Source: Opitutia bacterium (GTDB lineage: Bacteria > Verrucomicrobiota > Verrucomicrobiia > Opitutales > Seribacteraceae). From it: a stretch of 12,899 bases of DNA. The translations under genes were made by a program, and so were the position numbers. Positions 1 through 7,611 of this stretch are shown in pieces. The first letter of the stretch is position 1. The number at the start of each line of letters is the position of its first letter. The notes below the pieces were generated by a model, which was not told the origin of the DNA, searched no databases, and saw only the letters and a list, made by a program, of their open reading frames with translations. The stretch covers positions 1-12,899 of the forward strand of contig JABHOU010000024.1 of the NCBI GenBank assembly GCA_018695085.1, read 5' to 3'.

Positions 1-338
1 ATCTTATCGTTAATGCCGCCCATGCAATTAGAGATTCAGAATTGAAGGACGGCAAAGGCCTGATCTTAGTTTCCACGAGGCAGTACGATCAATATGTCGT
101 AATTACGATTCAGGATGACGGCGGGGGCATCCCGGAGCATGTTCAAGCTAAAATTTTCGAACCCTTCTTCACGACCAAGGAAGTAGGCGTGGGAACGGGT
201 CAAGGCTTGGCAATTGCTCACAATGTGATTACGAAATCTCATGGCGGGCATATTTGGTTTGAAACAGAGCAAGGCAAGGGCACGACTTTCTTTATTCGAC
301 TTTCTTTGGAAAGTACGTCCCCGGTAACCGATTCGTGA
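1..338 (+). CDS. Sensor histidine kinase, C-terminal ATPase part (5' end outside window)
   Basis: This is the end of a histidine kinase whose start lies before the window. The reading frame is open from base 3, so the gene does not start at the first internal ATG. Visible parts are an N-box (NAAHAIRDS, bases 12-38), a G1 box (DDGGGIPE), an F-box (IFEPFFTTKE) and a G2 box (GTGQGLAIAHNV), ending in GKGTTFFIRL. Together they form the HATPase_c ATP-binding domain that phosphorylates the kinase's own His. The GTGQGLA form of the G2 box is typical of kinases with PAS or receiver modules, but the sensor and dimerisation parts are not visible. The stop TGA (336-338) overlaps the GTG start of the next gene, so the two are probably translationally coupled. 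The stimulus and partner regulator are unknown. Confidence 0.93.
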   Translation, partial: LIVNAAHAIRDSELKDGKGLILVSTRQYDQYVVITIQDDGGGIPEHVQAKIFEPFFTTKEVGVGTGQGLAIAHNVITKSHGGHIWFETEQGKGTTFFIRLSLESTSPVTDS

Positions 339-1642
339 AGTTTGAGTGTTCACAGTTTTTCCAGTTTCGTTTGGTTGGTGCACTTTTACTCCTTTCTTTC
401 ACATTGATTGGCTGCGGCGGTCCGAACGAAACTATAAATGGTCGTGTTAGCTATTATAATAACATTGGGGACGAAGTTCTGGCGGAAGGCGTTTCCGTAA
501 AACTTTTTGATGAAGAGGGAATCATCGCCATACATCAGGAAACCAGCTCTCTTTTGGCAGAAAACCTCAATAAGTTGAAAGATGAGGAAACAAGTGAGGA
601 ATTTTTGGAATCCTATTTCTCGGAATTGTTTGATGTCATTGACTCTGTTCCCGCTCTTGATGTTGTCGAAACTGATGAGGAAGGCCATTTCGACTTTTCA
701 TTTCCGAGAGGCAACTGCATGGTAACGGCTCAGGTGCTTGGTGGGGGAGAAAAAACGCCTAGATGGCTTAAGCTTTTTAGCTTAAATGCCTCAATGTCAG
801 TGGATTTAGATTTAAATGGCGGAAACCAACTCACCATGAGTGTCGACGAATCAATCATATCTGTTGCTCAGTTGGAGAGCCAATTTAAAAGGCATCTCGA
901 AGAGAAAAAGCTAATTGCGGAATGGAAAGCTAAAGCCAGAAAGGACATGGTGTTTATTTCGCCAGGGAGTTTTCTGATGGGGGGTCGAGGAAATGATATT
1001 CCCGAGATCCAAGATGAAACTCCGCACGAAGTGACAATTACTCGTGGTTTTTGGATTGGAAAATTTGAAGTTACCAATAAGCAGTGGAATGACGCATGGG
1101 ATATAGAAGATTCGTGTTCAACCACTGCCTCTTTTCCCAAAACTCAAGTTTCATATGGTCAAGCTCAAGCATTTTGCTGGAAACTGACTGAGATTGAAAG
1201 AGGTTCTTCAAACTTACCCAAGCAATTTGTGTATCGATTGCCTACTGAGGCGGAATGGGAATACGCTTGTAGAGCGGGTTCTTCCACTGAATACTATTTT
1301 GGTGATGATCCTGCGGGCTTGCTGAATCATGCTTATTATAACCGTAATGGGAACGGGGTCAATTGGGCGACTGGAGAAGGATACAAAATGAATGCCAATC
1401 CTTTGGGTCTGTATGGTCTGTATGGTAATGTGATGGAGTGGTGCTTTGACTGGTATGGCGATTATCCGGCAGTCTCCGTGGGCAATCCCATTGGGTCTTT
1501 GAAGGGGCAAGAGCGAGTACTTCGTGGAGGCAGTTTTGCCTCTGGGGAGTCACAATGTCGTTCTGCTTCACGTTTTCAGCGAGAACCTACTTTTAGCGAT
1601 TTCCAAGTTGGTTTTCGCCTAGTGTTAAGTTATCCTTTGTGA
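335..1642 (+). CDS. Lipoprotein with carboxypeptidase-regulatory-like region and SUMF1/FGE-like domain
   Basis: The 435-residue protein starts at GTG inside a GTGA overlap with the kinase gene. A hydrophobic N-terminus ends in lipobox LIGC (Cys27), so it should be lipid-anchored. Residues about 33-165 look like a regulatory-like beta domain (TINGRVSYYNN; later DEEGHFDFSFPRG) interrupted by a charged helical stretch at about 70-105. Residues about 205-433 are an FGE-sulfatase/SUMF1 fold: MVFISPGSFLMGG, GFWIGKFEVTNKQW, LPTEAEWEYACRAG, YGNVMEWCFDWYG and VLRGGSFASGESQCRSASR. True formylglycine-generating enzymes have two Cys in this last motif. Here the first position is Ala (402) and only Cys408 remains, so oxidase activity is unlikely. 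Many bacterial SUMF1-domain proteins bind ligands or have unknown roles. Its coupling to the kinase suggests an envelope sensory or accessory role, which is inference. Confidence 0.9.
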   Translation: MKFECSQFFQFRLVGALLLLSFTLIGCGGPNETINGRVSYYNNIGDEVLAEGVSVKLFDEEGIIAIHQETSSLLAENLNKLKDEETSEEFLESYFSELFDVIDSVPALDVVETDEEGHFDFSFPRGNCMVTAQVLGGGEKTPRWLKLFSLNASMSVDLDLNGGNQLTMSVDESIISVAQLESQFKRHLEEKKLIAEWKAKARKDMVFISPGSFLMGGRGNDIPEIQDETPHEVTITRGFWIGKFEVTNKQWNDAWDIEDSCSTTASFPKTQVSYGQAQAFCWKLTEIERGSSNLPKQFVYRLPTEAEWEYACRAGSSTEYYFGDDPAGLLNHAYYNRNGNGVNWATGEGYKMNANPLGLYGLYGNVMEWCFDWYGDYPAVSVGNPIGSLKGQERVLRGGSFASGESQCRSASRFQREPTFSDFQVGFRLVLSYPL

Positions 1643-1657
1643 CACGAAATTGTCCCT

Positions 1658-2656
1658 CTAGCGATTAAGTGTCTTGAGGCTTTCTTGTGCGACCTTTGCA
1701 GTGAGTGCATAGGTCGTGACTCTATCGACGCGGGCCATGTTTAAGCCAACGGCTTTGCCATTAATATCTAGAACAGGGCCGCCCATTGCCTCTGGGGGCA
1801 AAGGTAGGTCGTGCTGAATGATCATCGGGAAATTGTCTTTCCTTTTCGACACCGGCCCGCTCATCTGAAGGTTTCGGTTGAACATTTCGAAGGTAACCGA
1901 GCGGTGACCGAGGGTCACTTGGTAGGAAAAACTCCTTTCATCTCGGATCACTTCTATGCTGACAACATCGCCCGGGTCATGAGAACCCACAAGCTCTATG
2001 ACCTGCTCACGTCGTTTCACACTTTTTCCATTCACTTTTGTTACCACATCCCCCTTTTTCAACCCGGCGGTTGCTCCTGCCGCCCGAGGCACTACTTCTG
2101 CAATGGCGATACCACCCGTAGCATTGCCATCGCGTCCTAGTATTACGCCGATCACTCCTCCTTCTCGCTTGATGGCTCGTGGTGTTCCGCTGTTTACACC
2201 AACTTTTAAACCCTTCAGTTTTGGGTCTGCAGAGACCATCCATCCACCTTCTTTGGGCAATATGTCGCTCGACCATTGTACGGGTTCGAAGGACTTGTCT
2301 TTGGCCATAATTTGCAGAAGAGCAAGGTCTGTTTTCTCATCTCTCCGGCGTATTCGGACGGGGTATGATTGACCATCCGCGAGCACTGCTTCTCTTGCAC
2401 CTACGCAAGCACTTGCCTTGGTCAATAAGAGACCTTCCTTCGACACTATTGTTCCGTGAGTGATGAGCTTGCCGTTGCGAATGAGTCGAACTGTTGAAGC
2501 AAATGCGGCTTGTTTGGTTTTGGCAAAAGCCTTGCGCGTGTTTGCTCCATTCAGACGCTGGGAAGCCGAAAGATCTTCTGCATGAATGGCGTTGCTAATC
2601 AAGAGGCCAGCACACAGGCCGAAAACAAGTCTACTCAGGAAAACGCTGGAATTCAT
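1658..2656 (-). CDS. Exported trypsin-fold pseudoprotease with inserted PDZ domain
   Basis: The 332-residue protein has a signal peptide (about 1-26, ending IHA). Residues about 50-165 follow the first barrel of an S1C (DegP/HtrA-type) protease. Where the catalytic His motif TAAHV is expected the protein has TKASA (Ser82 in the His position). The Asp motif DLALLQI (Asp110) is kept. Where GDSGGP is expected it has EAMGGP (Met291 for Ser), so it should be proteolytically dead. A PDZ-like domain (about 165-250: GIAIAEVVPRAAGATAGL, GDVVTKVNGKSV) lies between the Asp and the former Ser site, inside the protease fold rather than after it. The ATG overlaps the stop of the upstream active protease (ATGA at 2653-2656), and AGAGGA lies about 9 nt upstream. 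It probably acts as a partner, scaffold or substrate adaptor for that protease; this role is inferred. Confidence 0.88.
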   Translation of the reverse strand: MNSSVFLSRLVFGLCAGLLISNAIHAEDLSASQRLNGANTRKAFAKTKQAAFASTVRLIRNGKLITHGTIVSKEGLLLTKASACVGAREAVLADGQSYPVRIRRRDEKTDLALLQIMAKDKSFEPVQWSSDILPKEGGWMVSADPKLKGLKVGVNSGTPRAIKREGGVIGVILGRDGNATGGIAIAEVVPRAAGATAGLKKGDVVTKVNGKSVKRREQVIELVGSHDPGDVVSIEVIRDERSFSYQVTLGHRSVTFEMFNRNLQMSGPVSKRKDNFPMIIQHDLPLPPEAMGGPVLDINGKAVGLNMARVDRVTTYALTAKVAQESLKTLNR

Positions 2657-3651
2657 TCCTCGCTTTCCTCTTCAAATTCGGGGCGTTTGCCAAGTTTCAC
2701 TTTGGCGGTCATTTCTTTTTCGCCTCGACGATAATCTATGATTACTGATTTGCCGGGTCCGGTTGTGGCAATGGCGATCGTGAGTTCCTCTCGCGTGTCA
2801 ATAAAGTCTCCATTTACCTTCACGATGATATCACCAACCCTAAATCGAGCTTTCTTGGCCACTGAATCCTCGACAACCTCGATTACTTTGAGACCGTCCT
2901 CCGTTTCTTCGCATCCTACACCTAAGAAACCACCTTCTCGTAGACTGCTTTGCGTTAAAAGCTTTTCCTCCCGAAAGGATTTCCAGTTTGCATGAAAAGC
3001 CTCGATGGGAGCATGGAAATTTTGGTCGTCCTTCTTGGAGATGCGACTGTGTATTCCGATTACGCGACCGTTGAAATCGAAGAGTGGGCCTCCCGAGTCT
3101 CCTCCAAGAAGGCGACTGTCCGTTTGAATGGTTTCGTCTTCTTTGGCGATAATTCGGCCGAGACGAACTATGATGCCGCGTTCCTTGTCGAATCCGCCTG
3201 GATGCCCCAGAGCGAAACACCAATCACCGATTTTAGAGGAACCTCGTGCTGCCATGGGAGCAACTGGCCAACCTCCTTCATCCGTGATTTCAGCCATACC
3301 CGCATCAGAAATTTCTGAACCACCTAAAGTAATTGCATTGACTCGCTTGCCATCCGGCAACCTCACTTTTACTCGCTTGCCTCTTTTCCCTATCACATGA
3401 GCGGCAGTTAGGACTATTCCATCTTCCGAGACGATTACGCCACTCCCGGCTCCCCCACCGCTTTCTATCGCTACAACTGCTTTCTTAGCCTCGGGCAGGA
3501 TTTTACGAAGTCGTTCTTGAATGGCTATCAGGTCTTCATGGTTTTCAGGGAAAGGCTTTTCCCATGCTTTCAGTTCATCTGCCTTTAGACATAATGACAT
3601 TGCAGCCAACTGCATGGCTGCATGAAAAGTAATTTGCCAATAATTCGACAC
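2653..3651 (-). CDS. Exported S1C (HtrA/DegP-like) serine protease with one C-terminal PDZ
   Basis: The 332-residue protein is a trypsin-like envelope protease with the full catalytic triad: His85 in LTAAHVIG, Asp116 in SDAGMAEI and Ser186 in GGDSGGPLFDFNG. One PDZ domain occupies about 241-323 (GFLGVGCEE, VVEDSVAKKARFRVGDIIVKVNG). The C-terminus is acidic (EFEEESEE). Proteins of this family degrade or sense misfolded periplasmic proteins. The N-terminus is hydrophobic and signal-like (about 7-24) but lacks the usual basic residues. The start shown is GTG; an in-frame ATG at 3615 would leave a very short signal, and neither has a clear Shine-Dalgarno. An in-frame TAA lies just upstream, so no longer start exists. 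It is co-translated with the following pseudoprotease (ATGA overlap), implying a heteromeric unit. The 104-bp gap from the ABC ATPase gene may hold its own promoter. Confidence 0.9.
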   Translation of the reverse strand: MSNYWQITFHAAMQLAAMSLCLKADELKAWEKPFPENHEDLIAIQERLRKILPEAKKAVVAIESGGGAGSGVIVSEDGIVLTAAHVIGKRGKRVKVRLPDGKRVNAITLGGSEISDAGMAEITDEGGWPVAPMAARGSSKIGDWCFALGHPGGFDKERGIIVRLGRIIAKEDETIQTDSRLLGGDSGGPLFDFNGRVIGIHSRISKKDDQNFHAPIEAFHANWKSFREEKLLTQSSLREGGFLGVGCEETEDGLKVIEVVEDSVAKKARFRVGDIIVKVNGDFIDTREELTIAIATTGPGKSVIIDYRRGEKEMTAKVKLGKRPEFEEESEE

Positions 3652-3736
3652 TATGAATTAACTATGTCTCTGATTGAATATGCCGCAAATGGTTTCAGCA
3701 AAAAACTCGAAATAAATCATCCATGTTGCAGCCTAA

Positions 3737-3762
3737 GGGATAGCCGTTCCTGAGGCTATCTC
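3737..3762 (-). repeat. Inverted repeat overlapping the stop codon of the ABC ATPase gene
   Basis: GATAGCC (3739-3745) and GGCTATC (3754-3760) are perfect inverted arms of 7 bp around an 8-base loop, extendable by a G-T and a G-C pair. The stop codon of the ATPase gene (TAG, 3758-3756) sits inside one arm. In the minus-strand transcript no U-run follows, so this is not a classic intrinsic terminator. It could be a 3'-end-stabilising hairpin or an attenuating stem between the transporter and protease genes. The rest of the 104-bp gap (3652-3755) shows no clear motif beyond AT-rich sequence that could be a promoter for the protease pair. Confidence 0.45.
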
Positions 3763-4397
3763 TCACAAGACAGCTCATTGTCAGCCATTCTAAAAACGAC
3801 GTCTGCCAAATTTTCAACTTCTCGTTTGTTGTGAGTAATGTGCAGAACGGTCACCCCCGTCCCTTTTACCGTTTGCACCAGCAAGTCGTAAATTTCATCA
3901 TGGGTCTCCTCGTCGAGTGCGCTCAGTGGCTCATCTAGGCATAGATATCTGGGGCGAATGGAAAGAGCTCTTCCCAAGGCAACTCTCTGGCGTTCTCCCC
4001 CGCTTAAGGAATCTGGCATGCGATCCAGAAGATGAGAAACCCCCAGCCTCTCAGCCAATTCTTCCACCCTTTCTTGAATATGTTTAGGTTCTGCTTTTCG
4101 AAGAACAAGAGCGAATGCTAATTGCCTAGCCACGCTAAGATGCGGAAATAGTGCTCCGTCTTGTGGTACGTACCCTACGCCGCGTTCTCCGGGTTTGAGT
4201 GTTGTAACATCTTCCGAACCTAGACAGATGCGTCCACCGTCAATCGGTCTAAGCCCGCAAACTGCTTCGAGGAGTGTTGTCTTTCCACAACCGCTTCTAC
4301 CAACGATAACCCCATATTCTCCTTCTGGTAATTTTAAGGAAATGTCGGAAAGAGAGAATTCTCCCTGTCGAACCTGTAACTTTTCAACCGATATCAT
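3756..4397 (-). CDS. ABC transporter ATP-binding protein, molybdate/tungstate (ModC-like) type
   Basis: The 213-residue ATPase powers the neighbouring permease. Walker A is GRSGCGKTT (33-41), the Q-loop is in GYVPQDGALFPHLSV (Gln79), the signature is LSGGERQ (131-137), Walker B is YLCLDEP (151-157), the D-loop is SALD and the switch His is His189 (ITHN). The domain ends right after the core ATPase, so the C-terminal TOBE/mop oxyanion-sensing region of full-length ModC (about 350 residues) is missing. Feedback inhibition by bound oxyanion through that domain is therefore not expected. The ATG overlaps the permease stop (ATGA, 4394-4397). The substrate class is inferred from the ModB-like permease and ModA-like binding protein; sulfate or another oxyanion is possible. 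Confidence 0.92.
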   Translation of the reverse strand: MISVEKLQVRQGEFSLSDISLKLPEGEYGVIVGRSGCGKTTLLEAVCGLRPIDGGRICLGSEDVTTLKPGERGVGYVPQDGALFPHLSVARQLAFALVLRKAEPKHIQERVEELAERLGVSHLLDRMPDSLSGGERQRVALGRALSIRPRYLCLDEPLSALDEETHDEIYDLLVQTVKGTGVTVLHITHNKREVENLADVVFRMADNELSCER

Positions 4398-5221
4398 GGT
4401 TCCAATCGTTTCATGCCCATGAGGCGGGAGGTAACCAGAACGGCTGCGGCTGCCAAAATCATAATTAGAGAAATGGCCAACATGCCTTTTAGGTTTCCCG
4501 CTTGCATCTCGAGATAGACTGAGGTTGGAAGAACTTCAGTTCTCATTCGGGTGGATCCAGCGAATACTAAAATAGGCCCGAACTCACCTAGCGACCTAGC
4601 CCAAGCTAGAGTACCCGCCGCGAGAATACCTCTTTTTGCCTGAGGCATCACAACAAGCCAAAAAGCTTTCCCTCTGTTGCATCCCAAGGTAAGCGCCACT
4701 TTCTCGTAGCGAGTGGGAATCTGGTCGAAGGAGATGCGCATCGCTCTGGCGGCAAAGGCGCATGCAACCATAAATTGCGCTATTATAACTGCCGGGATTT
4801 CGAATACGACCCATTGGCTTGTCCACGAAAAGGGTGCAAAATTGAATAGTGCTAACAATGATATGCCAATGACCAGAGGAGGCAATACGATGGGAATGTC
4901 TAAAACCGTATCAAGCAAGCGCTTCCCGGGGAAGTCGAAGCGCGAGGTTAGGTAACCTAGCGGAATCGCGACCCATAGAGATAGTAAAGTAGAGAGAGAG
5001 CAAGAAAGCAGACTGAGCCCAATGGAGTATTGAATTTCTTTGCTTCGCAAGGCAGACAACATTGAATCGGCATCCACGTAAGCAATGTCCGCCACGATCA
5101 TGGCGACGATGATCACCGCATAGGTTCCGCTTAGGATTGAAAGCCCAACTATGAAAGGCTTGTCGGATCCCGGTCGAAATCTTGGTAAGTCTGTAACGAC
5201 ATTGTCGTCAGCCGATTGCAT
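4394..5221 (-). CDS. ABC transporter permease, ModB/WtpB-like
   Basis: The 275-residue inner-membrane protein has about six hydrophobic segments (about 23-45, 65-88, 105-127, 136-158, 196-218, 245-266). The cytoplasmic EAA loop that docks the ATPase is seen as EKVALTLGCNRGKAFWLVVM, followed by ARSLGEFGPILVFAG. The ARSLGEFG signature is characteristic of molybdate/tungstate permeases (ModB, WtpB, TupB) and related sulfate permeases (CysT/CysW). A single permease gene fits a homodimer. A 19-residue polar N-terminus precedes the first membrane segment. It lies 18 bp after the substrate-binding-protein gene and overlaps the ATPase gene by 4 bp. No obvious Shine-Dalgarno is seen before ATG 5221, but no better start exists before the first membrane segment. 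Confidence 0.92.
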   Translation of the reverse strand: MQSADDNVVTDLPRFRPGSDKPFIVGLSILSGTYAVIIVAMIVADIAYVDADSMLSALRSKEIQYSIGLSLLSCSLSTLLSLWVAIPLGYLTSRFDFPGKRLLDTVLDIPIVLPPLVIGISLLALFNFAPFSWTSQWVVFEIPAVIIAQFMVACAFAARAMRISFDQIPTRYEKVALTLGCNRGKAFWLVVMPQAKRGILAAGTLAWARSLGEFGPILVFAGSTRMRTEVLPTSVYLEMQAGNLKGMLAISLIMILAAAAVLVTSRLMGMKRLEP

Positions 5222-5239
5222 TATCGATTTTTTTCGACT

Positions 5240-6820
5240 TTAGTTTGCGTTTGCATCCTTCGCTTTCCAGCGGAAACCGGCATCAAGGAAGCGTTCTTTG
5301 GATCTTATCGAAGTAATAGCCTTCACCAGACGTCCAGTCATGTCCGGAAAGGAACTGCTTTTATGAACGGCAATGTTTTGAGTGGCTTGGGCAAGAGGGT
5401 CGTGGATCGGTACTGTTTCAAACAACCCCTTGCTTAGGTTTTGGCAATTCGCAAGGTATACTAGTGCCACGTCCAGCTTTGGGTGGCCTTCCATTTGTAA
5501 AATCAGCTCGTGGGCTGTGGGTGTCGTTACTTCCCATGTCCCGTTGGCCTTGATTTTCTCTGCTATGCCGGCTTTTGCGAGGAGTTGCCAACTCAAGTCT
5601 CCCAAGGTGGAGATTTTTTGATCCGTTGTACCAATAGACAAGTTTTCCTTTCCCAAATCTTCGAGAGTTTGCAGATTCTTGGGATTGCCTTTGCGAACTA
5701 GCATTACGATGTCCGTGCTAGAAACGTCCCGAGCGTCTTGATAGAGAGTGTCAACTTTGTTCATGTAGGAAGCGTCGCATGTGAGAAAGGCGTCGGGCAT
5801 GGCAGTCTTTGCCTTGCTCATTCCAATTGCCTTTATATTTGCAACAAGCGAGCCGCAGCCTGCAAATTGCTCGACTATTTTGCAGCCCTCTCTTTTTTCA
5901 AAATCTCTTAATGTTTCCGTTACTGCCTCACGGTTGACTCCTCCGCAATAAACGATCAGTTCTGGGTTTTCTTCCCATTTATCACCGTCTACCCCAGTGA
6001 AGTTGTGTTTGGCGAAGTATACTTGCCCTTTCGATGGTGCGGCAAGGTAACGGGCGAACAAAAGAGCTTGCCTGGCTTTTAGAGAAGAAGAACAGACATT
6101 GGCCGTTATTTTGGAACGGATCAATTTGAAGGCCGTTATTTCGTGGATTTTAAGCCCGAATTGTTTGGCGGTGGTATTCCACAGAAAGCCGGCTTGTACA
6201 ACCTTCGAGGCGGCGATTGCTGCAGCTGCATCCGTTACTCGCGGAGAAGATGCTTTTTTGGCGGCGTTGAATGTGTCCCACTCTCCTAGATTTTCAAGAA
6301 CGGCTTTAGTTGTTTTTCCAACACCTGCCGCCTCGTTGCAGATTACGAAGGGCACATCAAGATCGAGAAATTCATCAAGTGTGGTAAACTTCAGATTTGC
6401 ATTTGGATTGGATGCCAGCACGAGATTGAACGATGCAAGCTGAATGGATTCTTTCGTGAGTCCCTTTTGCCTAGCTCGGTTGGCGAAAGATAGATCGGCG
6501 GGGATATAAAGGTCAGACCGAGATTTGTTGCTGTCCCGGTCCAGTTGCAATTTGCCCTCAAGTGCACCACTTGAATCGTAGTCCAGTGTTATCTTTACTC
6601 CGAATTCTTTCTGAAAAGCGATAGCTGCTGCTTCCACGGGCTTGCGAATCCCTGCTGCGCAATAGACGATCAAGTCATCGGGAGTGGTCTTCTCTTCGGA
6701 GAATTTGTTCCATACCACGAGCATGGAAGCGAGAACGAAAATGGAGACTAACGATAAAGTGACTCCGCCATACCACGGAGTTCTCCAACGCTTGTCTTTG
6801 TTCGGATCGAAAGGTTTCAC
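5240..6820 (-). CDS. Membrane-anchored tandem (two-domain) substrate-binding protein, ModA-like
   Basis: The 526-residue protein has a basic N-terminus and one membrane segment (about 18-37) without a lipobox or clear cleavage site, so it is probably anchored in the inner membrane facing the periplasm. Two ModA-like (SBP_bac_11) solute-binding domains follow in one chain: about 48-284, starting LIVYCAAGIRKPVEAA, and about 287-520, starting LIVYCGGVNREAVTET. Each start resembles that of a ModA-type protein, whose usual length is about 230-250. Domain 1 has DYDSSGALEGKL and domain 2 has QFAGCGSLVANI at the anion-binding Ser position. It should deliver an oxyanion, likely molybdate or tungstate, to the adjacent permease. 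The start is GTG; an in-frame TAG lies 12 bp upstream and the next Met falls within the membrane segment, so this start is well constrained. Substrate identity is inferred. Confidence 0.88.
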   Translation of the reverse strand: MKPFDPNKDKRWRTPWYGGVTLSLVSIFVLASMLVVWNKFSEEKTTPDDLIVYCAAGIRKPVEAAAIAFQKEFGVKITLDYDSSGALEGKLQLDRDSNKSRSDLYIPADLSFANRARQKGLTKESIQLASFNLVLASNPNANLKFTTLDEFLDLDVPFVICNEAAGVGKTTKAVLENLGEWDTFNAAKKASSPRVTDAAAAIAASKVVQAGFLWNTTAKQFGLKIHEITAFKLIRSKITANVCSSSLKARQALLFARYLAAPSKGQVYFAKHNFTGVDGDKWEENPELIVYCGGVNREAVTETLRDFEKREGCKIVEQFAGCGSLVANIKAIGMSKAKTAMPDAFLTCDASYMNKVDTLYQDARDVSSTDIVMLVRKGNPKNLQTLEDLGKENLSIGTTDQKISTLGDLSWQLLAKAGIAEKIKANGTWEVTTPTAHELILQMEGHPKLDVALVYLANCQNLSKGLFETVPIHDPLAQATQNIAVHKSSSFPDMTGRLVKAITSIRSKERFLDAGFRWKAKDANAN

Positions 6821-6879
6821 AGGCTCTTTAACCTAAGTGATTTGTAGGCTGTCCATCAATTGAAAAAGGGTAGATTCTC

Positions 6880-7611
6880 CTAACTGCAGACGAGGCAGTC
6901 GGCTCTGCGTATCATATCGATTTTTCGTATATTGAACTGGTCTGCATCGATAAGCATCATCTTTCCTTGGGCAGTCGACCCAAAACCCGCGATCAGCTTT
7001 AGGCCCTCCATTACCCCGATGTTTGCGACGAGTGCGGAAACTGCTCCAAACACGGGGAACCGCCGTTTCCAGTGGGGTGGCGTTTCAGGGAAAAGACATT
7101 TTAGGCATGGAGTTTTGCCTGGCACGATGGGCATGACGTGCCCTTCTAGGCGGTACATTGCGCAGTCGATCATAGTCTTGTTTTGCCTTACGCATTCTTG
7201 GTTCATTAGGAATCGTTCCTCGAAAAGCGGAGCGCTAGAGAAGACGATGTCGGCTTGACTCACGAGAGCGGCGGCATTGTTTTCGCTCAAATTTTCGTTA
7301 TGAATCTCAATCTCTATTTTTGGATTAAAGGCGGCTAGCGTTTTGGCGGCGCTTTCTACGCGTGGTTTCCCCAGCCCTTCCCATTGCATTAGGATTTGTC
7401 GATTCAGGTCATCCTTTCGCAGGTTGCCAGCGTGGGCCAAGATGAGTTTGCCGATGCCTGCTGCTGCTAGAGCGAAGGCGATGGGGCCCCCAAGGCCACC
7501 GATTCGGGATACAAGTGCCGTTGTGTTTCGAAGCCTTTCTTGGCCTTCTTCGCCGAACCCGGTCACATCCAGTTGCCATTCGTAAATGGCGCGATCTTCT
7601 TCAGTCAGCAT
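6880..7611 (-). CDS. HesA/MoeB/ThiF-family E1-like adenylating protein (divergent)
   Basis: The 243-residue cytoplasmic protein has the Rossmann nucleotide site RIGGLGGPIAFALAAAGIGK (about 36-55), a DLNRQIL motif (Arg71), LGKPR (Lys82) and two zinc CxxC pairs (Cys169/172 and Cys239/242). MoeB and ThiF adenylate the C-terminal Gly of MoaD or ThiS in molybdopterin or thiazole synthesis. Here several usual residues differ: YEWQ replaces the N-terminal YxRQ Arg, LAHAGN stands at the usual acidic VDxDxV strand, and SSAPLFEER stands where TDN carries the metal-linked Asp. The E1/ThiF thioester Cys region reads RFPVFGAVS and has no Cys. I recall a HesA/MoeB/ThiF subgroup with these features. ATG 7611 was chosen because the longer alternative begins at TTG without a Shine-Dalgarno. 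Its place before an oxyanion transporter fits molybdenum or tungsten cofactor biology, which is inference. Confidence 0.87.
   Translation of the reverse strand: MLTEEDRAIYEWQLDVTGFGEEGQERLRNTTALVSRIGGLGGPIAFALAAAGIGKLILAHAGNLRKDDLNRQILMQWEGLGKPRVESAAKTLAAFNPKIEIEIHNENLSENNAAALVSQADIVFSSAPLFEERFLMNQECVRQNKTMIDCAMYRLEGHVMPIVPGKTPCLKCLFPETPPHWKRRFPVFGAVSALVANIGVMEGLKLIAGFGSTAQGKMMLIDADQFNIRKIDMIRRADCLVCS

Noticed and set aside
1408..1425. Tandem repeat CTGTATGGT x2 (GLYGLYG) in the SUMF1-domain gene
   Set aside because: The family motif here is normally GLYDMHGNVWEW, so the length is unchanged. The repeat is a coincidence of codons, not a duplication.
1643..1657. Terminator between the convergent SUMF1 and pseudoprotease genes
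   Set aside because: Only 15 bp separate the genes, and I see no inverted repeat with a T-run on either strand.
2840..3223. Long open frame on the minus strand inside the active protease gene
   Set aside because: It is an Arg/Ser-rich out-of-frame translation of the protease gene, with no domain or ribosome site. The in-frame product has a full catalytic triad and PDZ.
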